Assembly: GCF_021442385.1 (NCBI RefSeq)
Contig: NZ_MUZA01000013.1
Span: 1 to 64,000, forward strand
Length of the DNA stretch: 64,000 bases
Origin: Micromonospora sp. MH99
GTDB taxonomy: Bacteria; Actinomycetota; Actinomycetes; Mycobacteriales; Micromonosporaceae
Reading direction: 5' to 3'
The notes below the pieces were generated by a model, which made no database searches, had not been told where the DNA came from, and was given only the letters and a program-made list of their open reading frames with translations. Shown piece after piece: positions 1 to 9,700 of the stretch (position 1 is its first letter; every line of letters starts with the position of its first letter). The position numbers and the translations under genes were made by a program.

Positions 1-2
1 AC

Positions 3-320
3 GGGTGGCGGCCGGCGCGGGTGCGGCCGGCGCGCAACCCGGAGTTCCTGTTCGGGCTGGTGCTGGCCGGCGGTGGGGTGGCCGTGGAGCCGGCGGCGCT
101 GGCCCGCCGGGAACCCCGGATCGCGTGGCGGCCGATCGCCGACGCCCCGCTGACGAAACGCACCTCGGCGGTCTGGCCGCAACGGTCGGCGCATCCGGCG
201 GCCCCGATGGTCGGGCAGATCGCCGCCGAGGTGCTGGCCGTCGCCGAGCCGGCGCCGCCCACGCCGCCCTCGGTGCCGGCGGCGCGACCCTGGCCGGTGT
301 TGTTCGACACGACCGGGTGA
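3..320 (+). CDS. LysR-family transcriptional regulator, C-terminal fragment (cut by window edge)
   Basis: The frame is open from the first bases and ends at 320. The visible ~105 residues resemble the end of a LysR effector-binding domain: a LVLAGGGVAVEPAAL segment, then IAWRPIADAP, then a strand and helix reading TSAVWPQRSAHPAAP. The residues before 21 belong to the same gene, so no start is visible. LysR proteins control nearby metabolic genes; the aldo/keto reductase 98 nt downstream could be a target, but that is inference. Family assignment rests on the tail only. Confidence 0.6.
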   Translation, partial: GWRPARVRPARNPEFLFGLVLAGGGVAVEPAALARREPRIAWRPIADAPLTKRTSAVWPQRSAHPAAPMVGQIAAEVLAVAEPAPPTPPSVPAARPWPVLFDTTG

Positions 321-417
321 ACCGGCCCGACGTTGCGCTCGTCACCTCGCGTTGGACGGTGGATCGTCCACCCGCCCGGGTATGGATGACGGATACCGAA
401 GACGCGAAGGAGCCGCA

Positions 418-1269
418 GTGGCACTCACGATTCCTGACATCAGCCTGAACGACGGCACCACCATCCCGCAGCTCGGCTTCGGGGTGTTCCAGATCGAGCC
501 GAAGGACACCGTCGCGGCGGTGACCACGGCCCTGGAAACGGGCTACCGGCACATCGACACCGCCGAGATGTACGGCAACGAGGCCGAGGTCGGCGAGGCG
601 ATCCGCGTGTCCGGCCTCGACCGGGGTGACGTCTACGTGACCAGCAAGCTGAACAACGGCTTCCACCGCCCGGACGACGCCCGCAAGGCGTTCGACTCGA
701 CGCTTGCCGCGTTGAAGATGGACTACATCGACCTGTTCCTGATCCACTGGCCGCTGCCGACGCTGTACGACGGCGACTACGTCTCGACCTGGAAGGTGCT
801 TGAGGAGTTCCAGCGCGACGGCCGGGCCCGTTCGATCGGCGTGTCGAACTTCCAGGTGGCGCACCTGCGGCGGCTGGCCGACGAGGCGAGCGTGGTGCCG
901 GCGGTCAACCAGATCGAGGCGCACCCGTACTTCGCCAACGACGAGGTCCGTGCCTACGGCCGCGAGCACAACATCCTCACCGAGGCGTGGTCGCCCATCG
1001 CGCAGGGCAAGGTGCTCGACGACCCGACCGTCGTCGACATCGCCGAGGAGCTCGGCCGCACCCCGGCCCAGGTGGTGCTGCGGTGGCACGTGCAGCGCGG
1101 CGACATCATCTTCCCGAAGTCGACCACGCCGAAGCGGATCGAGGAGAACACCCGCATCTTCGACTTCGAGCTGGACGACACGGCGATGGAGCGGATCACC
1201 GCACTGGACAAGGGTGAAGCCGGGCGGCAGGGCCCGAACCCGGACACCTTCGCCTACGTGCCCCGCTGA
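418..1269 (+). CDS. Aldo/keto reductase (AKR5-like, 2,5-diketogluconate reductase type)
   Basis: 283-aa cytosolic NADPH-dependent carbonyl reductase. The catalytic tetrad of the family is in place: Asp47, Tyr52, Lys77 and His110 (HIDTAEMYGNE, TSKL, LIHWPLP). The C-terminal half carries the NADPH-binding signature with IFPKSTTPKRIEEN. I chose the GTG at 418 because AAGGAG lies six bases upstream and the protein then starts at the usual VALTIPDISLNDG; the frame is open further upstream but shows no homology. Substrate cannot be read from sequence. It converges on the XRE regulator with a strong hairpin between. Confidence 0.9.
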   Translation: MALTIPDISLNDGTTIPQLGFGVFQIEPKDTVAAVTTALETGYRHIDTAEMYGNEAEVGEAIRVSGLDRGDVYVTSKLNNGFHRPDDARKAFDSTLAALKMDYIDLFLIHWPLPTLYDGDYVSTWKVLEEFQRDGRARSIGVSNFQVAHLRRLADEASVVPAVNQIEAHPYFANDEVRAYGREHNILTEAWSPIAQGKVLDDPTVVDIAEELGRTPAQVVLRWHVQRGDIIFPKSTTPKRIEENTRIFDFELDDTAMERITALDKGEAGRQGPNPDTFAYVPR

Positions 1270-1282
1270 CGCTCGATCGACG

Positions 1283-1322
1283 GTGCTGCCGCTCAGTCCG
1301 CACGCTGGCTGAGCGGCAGCAC
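1283..1322. terminator. Bidirectional hairpin terminator between convergent genes
   Basis: A perfect 14-bp inverted repeat (GTGCTGCCGCTCAG at 1283-1296, complement at 1309-1322) with a 12-nt loop lies in the short gap between the aldo/keto reductase and the XRE regulator. There is no T-tract, as is usual for actinomycete terminators. Confidence 0.75.
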
Positions 1323-1335
1323 GTCGCCCGCGGAT

Positions 1336-2178
1336 TCAGGAGCCGACGCGCTCGGCGAGCCTGCGGAACACCGCCTGGGTCGGCGAGTCCGGCTCGGCGA
1401 CGTAGACGATCAACCGCTGCTCGGTCTCCGGCACCAGCAGCACCCGGCACTCGAACTCCAGCGGCCCCAGCTCGGGATGCGCCACCCGCTTCACGATGGG
1501 ACGGCGCTCCTCGACGTCGTGCTCGGCCCACAGGCGAGCGAAGTGCGGCGAGGTGCCGAGCAGTTCGGTGACCAGCTCCCGGATCGCCGGGTCCGCCGGA
1601 TAGCGGCCGTAGGCGGCCCGCAGATCCGCCACCGTGCTGTGCACGAACCGGCGTACGTCGGCATCGGTCCAGTGGGCGTCGGTCATCGGCTGCCGGAACG
1701 TCCAGCGGATCATGTTGCGCCCGGCGTCCGGCACTGTCGCGAGATCGCCCACGAAGTGCGTGGCAAGCCGGTTCCAGGCCAGCACGTGGTAGGCGGCGTC
1801 GACGAGGTACGCGGGGGCTTCGGTCATCGCGTCGAGCAGGTGCCGCAGCCCGGGGCTCACCTCCCGGCTCGGGCCCACTGTCGCGGGCGGATGCTCACCG
1901 GCGATCCGGAACAGATACTCGCGCTCGTCGCGGCTCAGCAGCAGCGCCCGGGCCATCGCGGCGAGCACCTGCCGGGACGGGTGCGGCCCACGGCCCTGCT
2001 CCAGGCGGATGTAGTAGTCGATCGACATCCCGGCGAGCTGGGCGACCTCCTGTCGACGCAGCCCGGGGGTGCGCCGACGTGTCCCGTCGGGAAGGCCGAC
2101 CTCGGCGGGGCTCAGGCGGGCGCGGCGGGTGCGCAGGAACGCCGCCAGTTCGTCACGTCGCAGGCCGCTGCTCGTCAT
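1336..2178 (-). CDS. XRE-family transcriptional regulator (MmyB-like ligand-binding domain)
   Basis: 280 aa. Residues about 10-70 form the helix-turn-helix with the motif RRQEVAQLAGMSIDYYIRLEQGR that is typical of actinobacterial XRE proteins. Residues about 95-270 match the MmyB-like PAS-type domain, with AYLVDAAYHVLAWNRLA and the C-terminal VPETEQRLIVYVAEP. The ATG at 2178 gives the standard MTSSGLRRDELAAFLR start. It is divergent from the SDR gene with a 102-bp shared promoter region, and such pairs are commonly autoregulated and induced by a small molecule; that is inferred from arrangement. Confidence 0.9.
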   Translation of the reverse strand: MTSSGLRRDELAAFLRTRRARLSPAEVGLPDGTRRRTPGLRRQEVAQLAGMSIDYYIRLEQGRGPHPSRQVLAAMARALLLSRDEREYLFRIAGEHPPATVGPSREVSPGLRHLLDAMTEAPAYLVDAAYHVLAWNRLATHFVGDLATVPDAGRNMIRWTFRQPMTDAHWTDADVRRFVHSTVADLRAAYGRYPADPAIRELVTELLGTSPHFARLWAEHDVEERRPIVKRVAHPELGPLEFECRVLLVPETEQRLIVYVAEPDSPTQAVFRRLAERVGS

Positions 2179-2280
2179 TCCCCCAGCATGCCCCGGACGG
2201 CGTCGGCCAGGGTGGTACCGCCGGTCCCAGGCTCGACCCGTCCCTGTCCGCTGGCCGCCGCCGGGGTGAGGCTCGACGGC

Positions 2281-3033
2281 ATGACGAACATGATCGCCCT
2301 GATCACCGGGGCCAACAAGGGAATCGGCTTCGCCACCGCACGACAGCTCGGCGGCCTCGGGATGACAGTCCTGGTGGGCGCGCGCGACGCCGAGCGGGGT
2401 CGGGCCGCGGAGCGGAAGCTGCGCGACGGCGGCGCGGACGCGGTGTTCGTGCCGCTGGACGTCACCGACGCGGAGTCGGTGACGGCCGCCGCGAAGCGGG
2501 TGGAGGCGGAGTACGGCCGGCTGGACGTGCTGGTCAACAACGCCGGCATCGTGCGCGCCGACGGTACGCGGGGGCTGCCCAGCGAGACGACCGTGGCGAC
2601 GCTGCGCCAGCTGTACGAGACGAACGTCTTCGGGGTGGTGACGGTGACCAACGCGCTGCTGCCGCTGCTGCGCCGGTCGCCGGCGGCGCGGATCGTCAAC
2701 GTCTCCAGCGAGGTCGGCTCGATCGCGGTGATGACCGACCCGGACGGCGCGCTGTTCGAGTTGACCTCCGTGCCGTACCCGTCGTCGAAGGCGGCGCTGA
2801 ACATGCTCACCGCCATGTACGCCAAGGAGCTGCGCGACACCCCGATCAAGGTGAACGCGGCGAACCCCGGCTACTGCGCCACCGACCTGAACGGCAACAA
2901 CGGCTTCCGCACGCCCGAGCAGGGCGCCGAGGTGAGCGTTCACCTGGCGACGCTGCCGGCCGACGGCCCGAGCGGGCTGCTGTGGGGCTTCCAGATGGAC
3001 GCCGGTGGCGGATACGGCGTACTCCCCTGGTGA
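2281..3033 (+). CDS. Short-chain dehydrogenase/reductase, carbonyl reductase-like
   Basis: 250-aa classical SDR. The Rossmann cofactor motif TGANKGIG is at residues 9-16, NNAG at 86-89, and the catalytic Ser142/143-Tyr166-x3-Lys170. The basic arginine after the second strand (GARDAERGR) favours NADP(H). The ANKGIGFATARQL start resembles plant-type menthone/carbonyl reductases that have many actinobacterial relatives. It is followed 84 nt later by an aldo/keto reductase, so the pair may form a carbonyl-detoxification unit under the divergent XRE regulator. Substrate unknown. Confidence 0.9.
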   Translation: MTNMIALITGANKGIGFATARQLGGLGMTVLVGARDAERGRAAERKLRDGGADAVFVPLDVTDAESVTAAAKRVEAEYGRLDVLVNNAGIVRADGTRGLPSETTVATLRQLYETNVFGVVTVTNALLPLLRRSPAARIVNVSSEVGSIAVMTDPDGALFELTSVPYPSSKAALNMLTAMYAKELRDTPIKVNAANPGYCATDLNGNNGFRTPEQGAEVSVHLATLPADGPSGLLWGFQMDAGGGYGVLPW

Positions 3034-3117
3034 GACGACGGCTTGACCTGGAGCGCACTCCAGCCGCCACTGTGGTCCTCGGGCGCCCACCGGCAGGGCG
3101 CACGAAAGGAGATCCCC

Positions 3118-4104
3118 ATGCGGTACCGCACGATCGGCACCGACCCGGCGACCCGGCGCGAGGTCAGCGTGCTCAGCCTCGGGGCCATGCTGTTCGGCAG
3201 CGCCACCGACGAGGCCACCTCGTACGCGATCCTGGACCGGTACGTCGAGGCCGGCGGCACGTTCATCGACACGTCGGACAACTACGCGTTCTGGGTGGAC
3301 GGCGGCCAGGGCGGGCAGAGCGAGGAGCTGCTCGGCCGGTGGCGGCGCAGCCGCGGCGTCGGCACCGAGATCGTCATCGCCACCAAGCTGGGTGCCCGAC
3401 CGCTGGCCCCGGGGACCAGCTACCTGGACAACGCCGAGGGCCTCTCCGCCAAGGTGATCCGCGAGTCCGCGGAGCGCAGCCGGGAACGGCTCGGGGTGGA
3501 GCGGCTGGACCTGCTCTACGCGCACATCGAGGACCGGACCGTGCCACTCCAGGAGACAATCGAGGGCTTCGCCGAACTGGTCGCCGAGGGCACTGTGGGT
3601 CTGCTGGGCGCCAGCAACCACCGGGCCTGGCGGGTGGAGCGGGCCCGCGCGTTGGCCGCCGCCGCCGGACTGCCGGGGTACGAGGTGCTCCAGTACCACC
3701 ACAGCTACCTGCCCCGGCGCACCGACGTGGCCGGCGAACTGGACCCGGACGGCGACCCGGGCGCTGCCGGCGGTGACCTGCTCAGCTACCTGCGCGCCGA
3801 GCCGCAGCTGACCCTGGTGGCGTACTCGCCGCTGCTCAAGGGGGCGTTCACGCGGGCGGACAGGCCGCTGGGCGCGGAGTACGACCTGCCGAGCGCGCCC
3901 CGGCGGCTGGCCGCCCTGCGGGAGGTGGCCGGGCAGACCGGCGCGACGGTGAACCAGGTGGTGCTCGCCTGGCTGCTGGGCGGTGACCTGCCGACGATCC
4001 CGCTGGTGGGGGCCTCCTCGGTGGCCCAACTCGAGGAGAGCCTGGCCGCGGTGGAGCTGGAGTTGACCGCCGAGCAGCGGCACCGCCTCGACACCACCTG
4101 GTGA
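3118..4104 (+). CDS. Aldo/keto reductase (second family, oxidoreductase with TIM barrel)
   Basis: 328-aa enzyme of a different AKR branch from the one at 418. Likely catalytic residues are Asp51 and Tyr56 (FIDTSDNYAFW), Lys90 (IATKLG) and His136 (LLYAHIED). The family loop GGQGGQSEELLGRW follows the active-site tyrosine. ATG at 3118 has AAAGGAGA nine bases upstream and gives the usual MRYRTIGT start. It ends in a hairpin shared with the convergent GNAT gene. Reaction class is clear; substrate is not. Confidence 0.9.
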   Translation: MRYRTIGTDPATRREVSVLSLGAMLFGSATDEATSYAILDRYVEAGGTFIDTSDNYAFWVDGGQGGQSEELLGRWRRSRGVGTEIVIATKLGARPLAPGTSYLDNAEGLSAKVIRESAERSRERLGVERLDLLYAHIEDRTVPLQETIEGFAELVAEGTVGLLGASNHRAWRVERARALAAAAGLPGYEVLQYHHSYLPRRTDVAGELDPDGDPGAAGGDLLSYLRAEPQLTLVAYSPLLKGAFTRADRPLGAEYDLPSAPRRLAALREVAGQTGATVNQVVLAWLLGGDLPTIPLVGASSVAQLEESLAAVELELTAEQRHRLDTTW

Positions 4105-4114
4105 CCCGCGGCGG

Positions 4115-4151
4115 CCGCCCCGCCGACCTCAGTCGTCGGTCGGCGGGGCGG
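4115..4151. terminator. Hairpin terminator overlapping the 3' end of the GNAT gene
   Basis: A perfect 14-bp inverted repeat (CCGCCCCGCCGACC at 4115-4128 and its complement at 4138-4151) has a 9-nt loop. The loop contains the stop codon of the convergent acetyltransferase gene, so one structure can end transcription from both sides. Confidence 0.7.
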
Positions 4152-4644
4152 TCAGGTCGAGCTGCCAGTCGTTGGCACGCATCAGGTGCCCGGGTGGATA
4201 CTCGAAATTCGTCTCTCCCAGCAAGGTGAAGCCCGCCTTGCGGCAGACCGCGTTCGAGGCGGGGTTGTCGACGGACGGGTACGCGTGCGCGTAGCGCCGG
4301 TCCCGTCGGGCGCGAACCACGTCGAGCGCCGCGCGCACCGCGCCGGTGGCCAGCCCCATTCCCCGGTACGCGGGCAGCACCGCCCAGCCCAGCTCGTACA
4401 CCTGTCGGTCGCGCCACTCGCGGGCCCAGTAGCCGACGCTGCCCGCCCGCGCGCCGTCCGGCAGCACCACTGTGAACATGCACCCCTGCCCGCCCTCGGC
4501 GAAGTGCACGTACCGGTCATGGCGGGCGAGCACCTGCTCGTCGGTCTCCGGGCCGCCGGTGTGCCGGCGCGTGTCAGGTGAGTTGAGCTGCCGCAGCAGA
4601 TCGAGATCATCCTCGCGCCACGGCTCGATGCGTACCTGAGTCAT
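4129..4644 (-). CDS. GNAT-family N-acetyltransferase
   Basis: 171 aa. The GNAT acetyl-CoA fold is seen from the beta-bulge region [26 protein letters not shown], where the pyrophosphate-binding signature is RGMGLA, and the following [18 protein letters not shown], the classic N-P-A-S-N..C-x-K-x-G-F of RimJ-type acetyltransferases. The acceptor substrate cannot be told. It stands alone between two other transcription units. Confidence 0.9.
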   Translation of the reverse strand: MTQVRIEPWREDDLDLLRQLNSPDTRRHTGGPETDEQVLARHDRYVHFAEGGQGCMFTVVLPDGARAGSVGYWAREWRDRQVYELGWAVLPAYRGMGLATGAVRAALDVVRARRDRRYAHAYPSVDNPASNAVCRKAGFTLLGETNFEYPPGHLMRANDWQLDLTAPPTDD

Positions 4645-4817
4645 TCCGTCCCCCTCGTCGACCCCCAGTCAAGCCGATCCCACCGACATTCCGGCCCGGA
4701 ACAGCGCCCGCTAGTTCCGATCTAGCGGGCGGGTGGTCGTCACCTCGCGCCCTGTGGTGGGCGGCGTCGTTGACCTCACCGACCACGACGTCGCCGGCCA
4801 TCGGACGAGAGGTAGGG

Positions 4818-5834
4818 ATGATGAACAGACGCTCCACCGGCCTGGCCATCGAGGCAGAGGGGCTCACCCGCTCCTTCGGGGAGACCCGGGCCCTGGCCGG
4901 CATGGACCTGCGGGTGCCCGCCGGCACCGTCTACGGCCTGCTCGGCCCGAACGGGGCGGGCAAGACCACAGCGGTCCGGGTGCTGGCGACGCTGCTGCGC
5001 CCCGACGGCGGCACCGCGCGGGTGTTCGGGCACGACGTGGTCACCGAGGCTGACAAGGTCCGCAGCCGGGTCAGCCTCACCGGCCAGTACGCCTCTGTTG
5101 ACGAGGACCTGACCGGCACGGAGAACCTGGTGCTCCTGGCCCGCCTGCTCGGCCTGCGCAAGCCGGCCGCCCGCGAGCGCGCGGCGGCGCTGCTCGCCGC
5201 GTTCGGGCTGACCGAGGCGAGCGACCGGCAGGTGAAGAAGTACTCGGGTGGGATGCGGCGGCGCATCGACATCGCCGCGAGCATCCTCAACACGCCTGAC
5301 CTGCTCTTTCTCGACGAGCCGACGACAGGTCTCGACCCGCGCAGCCGCAACCAGGTGTGGGAGATCGTCCGGGCTGTGGTGTCGCACGGCACGACCGTGC
5401 TGCTGACCACGCAGTACCTCGACGAGGCCGACCAGCTCGCCGGGCGGATCGCCGTCGTCGACCACGGCCGGGTGATCGCGGAGGGCACCCCGGGTGAGCT
5501 GAAGTCGTCGGTCGGCTCCGGCACCGTCCACCTGCGACTGCGCGACCCCGGTCAGCGGCCGCAGGCCGAGATGGTGCTCCGCGAGGCCCTCAACGTACCC
5601 GTGCAGCTCGCCGCAGATCCGGTCGCGTTGACCGCCCGGGTCGGCGAGGCCGGCAGCGACCTCGACGCCAGCGCGCAGGCCGCCCGCGCGCTCGGTGACC
5701 TCGCCCGCGCCGGCATCGTCGTCGACGACTTCTCCCTCGGCCAGCCGAGCCTGGACGAGGTCTTCCTGGCCCTGACCGATCATCCGGCCGTGTCGGCCGA
5801 CGAGCGCGACGACGAGCTGGAGGCAGCCCGATGA
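4818..5834 (+). CDS. ABC transporter ATP-binding protein, DrrA-like multidrug exporter
   Basis: 338 aa. Walker [10 protein letters not shown] at 43-51, signature YSGGMRRR at 142-149, Walker B LLFLDEP at 162-168, followed by TTGLDPRSR. The C-terminal 100 residues match the DrrA-type regulatory extension. ATG at 4818 follows GAGAGG and an intergenic stretch; an upstream in-frame start lacks a ribosome site. The stop overlaps the permease start by four bases, so the two are co-translated. Family members export drugs or the host's own secondary metabolites such as daunorubicin; the substrate here is unknown. Confidence 0.92.
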   Translation: MMNRRSTGLAIEAEGLTRSFGETRALAGMDLRVPAGTVYGLLGPNGAGKTTAVRVLATLLRPDGGTARVFGHDVVTEADKVRSRVSLTGQYASVDEDLTGTENLVLLARLLGLRKPAARERAAALLAAFGLTEASDRQVKKYSGGMRRRIDIAASILNTPDLLFLDEPTTGLDPRSRNQVWEIVRAVVSHGTTVLLTTQYLDEADQLAGRIAVVDHGRVIAEGTPGELKSSVGSGTVHLRLRDPGQRPQAEMVLREALNVPVQLAADPVALTARVGEAGSDLDASAQAARALGDLARAGIVVDDFSLGQPSLDEVFLALTDHPAVSADERDDELEAAR

Positions 5835-6685
5835 GCGACACCACCACCACTACCGAACGGGCGCCGTCGGTCTACGTACCGTCCGCCGAGGCGCTGGCGA
5901 CAGTCCTCGCGCCGGGCGCGCGGCCGGCCCGACCCAGCGCACTGGGGGCGTCGCTCACCTTCGGCTGGCGGGCCCTGCTGAAGATCAAGCACGTGCCGGA
6001 GCAGCTCTTCGACGTGACCGCGTTCCCGATCATCATGGTGCTGATGTTCACGTACCTGTTCGGCGGCGCCCTCGCCGACAGCCCGCGCGACTACCTGCAG
6101 TTCTTCCTGCCCGGCATCATGGTGACAAGCGTCGTGATGATCACCATGTACACCGGCGTCGGCCTGAACACCGACATCGAGAAGGGCATCTTCGACCGCT
6201 TCCGGACGCTGCCCGTCTGGCGGCCGGCCGCCCTGGTCGGCATGATCTTCGGCGACGTGCTGCGCTACATCCTCGCCGCCCTGGTCATCCTCGGCGTCGG
6301 GCTGGCGCTCGGCTTCCGACCCGCCGGCGGCGTCGTCGGAGTGGCCAGCGGCATCGGGCTGCTGGTGATCTTCTCGTTCGCGTTCTCGTGGGTGTGGACG
6401 TTCTTCGGGCTGATCCTGCGCAGCGAGAAGTCGGTGATGGGAGTCAGCATGATGGTGCTGTTCCCACTGACGTTCCTCAGCAACGTCTTCGTCGAGCCGA
6501 GCACCATGCCCGGCTGGCTCCAGGCGTTCGTGAAGGTCAACCCGGTGACGCAGCTGGTGGCCTCGGTGCGCGCAGTGATGGCCGGCGAGTCGGACCCGTC
6601 CGCCACGATGTGGCTGCTGGCGTGGAGCGCCGGCTTCGTACTCGTCTTCGGCACGCTGACCATGTACAAGTACAACCGCCGCTAA
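5831..6685 (+). CDS. ABC transporter permease, DrrB-like (ABC-2 type)
   Basis: 284 aa with a cytosolic N-terminus of about 55 residues followed by six hydrophobic segments: around [75 protein letters not shown] and [12 protein letters not shown]. The family motif [21 protein letters not shown] lies in the loop after the second segment. ATGA overlap with the ATPase gene shows an obligate two-gene exporter operon. Confidence 0.92.
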   Translation: MSDTTTTTERAPSVYVPSAEALATVLAPGARPARPSALGASLTFGWRALLKIKHVPEQLFDVTAFPIIMVLMFTYLFGGALADSPRDYLQFFLPGIMVTSVVMITMYTGVGLNTDIEKGIFDRFRTLPVWRPAALVGMIFGDVLRYILAALVILGVGLALGFRPAGGVVGVASGIGLLVIFSFAFSWVWTFFGLILRSEKSVMGVSMMVLFPLTFLSNVFVEPSTMPGWLQAFVKVNPVTQLVASVRAVMAGESDPSATMWLLAWSAGFVLVFGTLTMYKYNRR

Positions 6686-6700
6686 CCCCTCCCGCGCCCT

Positions 6701-6784
6701 ACCGCCGCGATCTTGCACTTCCTGCCCCGACAAGAGTGACGAAACCCCATATTTCGGGGACCGAAAGTGCAAGATCGCGGCGGT
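6701..6784. repeat. Intergenic inverted repeat with 20-bp perfect arms (GATCTTGCACTT core)
   Basis: The arm ACCGCCGCGATCTTGCACTT at 6701-6720 is the exact complement of 6765-6784, with 44 bases between. A smaller CGAAA/TTTCG repeat sits in the loop. The same GATCTTGCACTT core is, from memory, frequent between genes in Micromonospora genomes, so this is probably a dispersed palindromic repeat. Lying between convergent genes, it can also act as a bidirectional terminator. Confidence 0.85.
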
Positions 6785-6792
6785 GGGGCGGG

Positions 6793-9700
6793 TTAGAGGC
6801 GCCAGGGTGGGCGGGTTTGCGGGAGGTAGCGGCAGGTGGCGCCGGTGGAGACCGAATCGCGCAGGTGGTTGGCGAGCGCGGGATGACGGTCGTCGAGTTT
6901 GCGTAACGTGTCGCGGATCCGCGCGGTGACCGTCTTGCGGGCGCGTTCGGCCTCGTCGCCCAGGCGTCGGCTGCGTCCGGCCAGCCCCGCCGCAGCGCGC
7001 AACTCACCGAGCAGCGCGCCGCGCTCGGCGTCCAGCGCGCTCACCTTCGCCTCGTCGCCGCGCGCGGCGGCCCGGTCGATCTCGTCGTCGAGGCGGGTCA
7101 GGTGCCGCCGGTAGCGGGCCTTCGCCTCGTCGTCGAGGACCGGATCGCCGCCCATCCGGCGGGCGGCCACCAGCTCCGGCCCGGCGGCCGGATCGAGCAG
7201 TTCCACCGCCGGCACGTCGCTGCCGGGCCGACTCAGCAGCAGCTGCAGGTCGTGCAGGCCCTTGGCGTCGGGCAGGTGCGCCACCACCCCCGCGTAGGCG
7301 AGCCGCCAGACCGGCCCGTCGTGCCGAAAGGCGTACCCCTCGGTCGTCGGGTCGGACGGCGTCACCTCACGCCGCCCGACGACCTGGCCCACCTCGGAGG
7401 TGCGGCCCGGAAGGCCGACCCGGTCCGGCCCGGCGTCGTCGCCCCGACCGGCGACGTGGCCCGACTCGGCGTCGGTTGGTTTTGAAGCGGCGAGCCGCTG
7501 GAGCACCTGTCGCATGTCGAGAGCGGTGGCGTCCCGTGCGGTGGTGGCGCGCAGCTCGGCCAGCGTCGCAGCGTCACCCGGGCGGTCGCGGCGGGCCAGG
7601 GCGTTCACCAGCCCGGCGCGGGCGATGAGCGACCAGGGGCGGGAGCCCATCCGGTCGGCGGCCTCGCGGGCCGCGGTGAATCCGGCGATCGCGTCGTCCC
7701 AGCGTTCCTCGGCGGCGTCGACCACGGCGAGCCAGTGGTCGACGGGCCCACTGATGTCGCAGCCGAAGAGCCCGACCGCCCACTGCCCCCGGTGCGGAGC
7801 CAACGCGGCCCGCGCGTCGCGGCAGCGTTGCGGATCGCGGGACGCGGCGGCGGCCTGCGCCCGCAGGCGCAGCCACAGCGGTGACACCGGGCGCGGGTAG
7901 TGGATGTCGGCGGCCTCGATGACTGCGGTCAGCCGCACCGCCGTCTCGTCGTCGCCGCGCTCGGCCGCCGTGATCGCCGACAGCAGCTCCCGGTAGGGGT
8001 AGTCGGTCGGCGCCCACTCGTGCAGCAGCGCGTCGATCTCGTCGAACCGCCCCTGCAACAGCAGCCGGGCCCAGCGCAGGTGATGGCCCATGAAGGCGAA
8101 CTCGGCGTGCCCCGGGTCGGACAGGTCGGTGATGACGGTGAACCGCTCGTCGGCCTCGGCGAAGTCGCCCCGGAACGCCGCGATGATCCCGCCGTCGACC
8201 GCAGCCGCCATGCGGGGACGGGCCAGGTCGCCCTGCTGACCCACGGTGACGAAGGCGGTGAACTCCTCGACGAACCCGGGGTCGCCCAGCTCCAGCAACG
8301 CCACCCAGCGCAGCGAGGTGGCCCACAGCTCGGTCTCCCGGTCGCCCGAGCGACGGGCCACCTCCCTGATCTCGGCGGTGAGCGCGGCTCGCGCCGCCGC
8401 GGTGCCCAGACCCCAGGTGGTGTCGTGACGCGCCCACAGGCTGAAGGTGAGCGCCTCGTCGTCACGGCCGGACCGCGCGATGGTCTCCGTAGCGGTGATC
8501 AGATCGGCCACCAGCGTGGCCACCGACGCGGTGGCCGACGGCTCGCCGATCAACCGCTGGTAGGCCTCGCGCACCAGGTTTGCGGTGTCGACCGAGCGGA
8601 TGGTGTCGACCTGACGCGACCGGTGCACGGTGAGCGCGACGCGGGCCAGCAGCAGCGGGTCGTCGAGGGTGCGGGCCAGCGTCGCGGCCTCCGCGAGCAG
8701 GCGTACGGCCTCGTCCCGACCGGCGTGGTGATATTGCACCTCACCGAAGTCGACGAGCAGCCGGACCCGCTGCGCCGGGTCCTCGACGATCTCCAACGCC
8801 CGGCGGAAGTGCACCCCGGCCTCGTCGGCCGCGAGCCGGGCGAACGCGTCCCGCCCGGCGGCGACCAGCAGCTCGACGACCCGGGCCCGGTCGAGCGACG
8901 GGCCGGCCAGGTAGGCGTGTCGGGCCAGGTCCGCCGGGATTAGCCGGTCGGTCAGGGCCGTCGGCGGGTCCACCGCACGGACCACCGCGGCATGGCGGGC
9001 CTGCCGGTCGTCGGCGGTGAGCCCGTCGTAGAGGGTCTCCCGGACCAGGTCGTGGGCGAAGGCGAACCGGCCACCGCTGCGGGCCACCACCAGCCGGGCT
9101 GTCACCGCCTGGTCGAGCAGCCGGTCGACCTGGGCCGCCGGAGCCGCCGCGCTGGCCGCCAGGACCTCCCGGTGAAACTCACGGCCGAGCACGGCGGCAA
9201 CGGTCAACGCCTCGACCACCGTCGCGGGCAACTGGTCGAGCCGCTGGCGCACCGCCTCCCGTACGCCCGGCGCGATGGCGCCGGTCGTGCCGTCGGCATG
9301 CCACAGCCGGGCGGTCTGTTCGACGAAGAACGGGTTGCCGCCGGTACGCCGATGCACCTCGTCGGCCAGGTCGGCGTCGGGCTCCCGCCCGGCGGTACGC
9401 GCCATCAACGCGGCCACCTCGTCGCGGGCGAGGCCGGTGAGGGTGATCGTGGTGGCCTTGGCGACCAGCGGCATCAGCAGCGGACGCAACGGGTGCTCGC
9501 CCGCCTCGACCTCCGCGTCGCGGTACGTGCCGATCAGCAACAGCCGCTCGAACCAGGTGTGCTGCGCGGCGAACGCCAGCAGCCGCAGCGAGGCCGGGTC
9601 GGCCCAGTGCAGGTCGTCGAGGACGACCACCACCGGCCGGTGCGCCGAGACCGCGACCAGCGCGGCGGTCGCCGCGTCGTACAGGGCGAACGCCTCCTGC

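Noticed and set aside
2179..4083. Upstream extension of the XRE gene on the minus strand (915-codon open frame)
   Set aside because: It is antisense to the SDR and aldo/keto reductase genes; only 1336-2178 has homology, a family-typical start and a divergent promoter gap.
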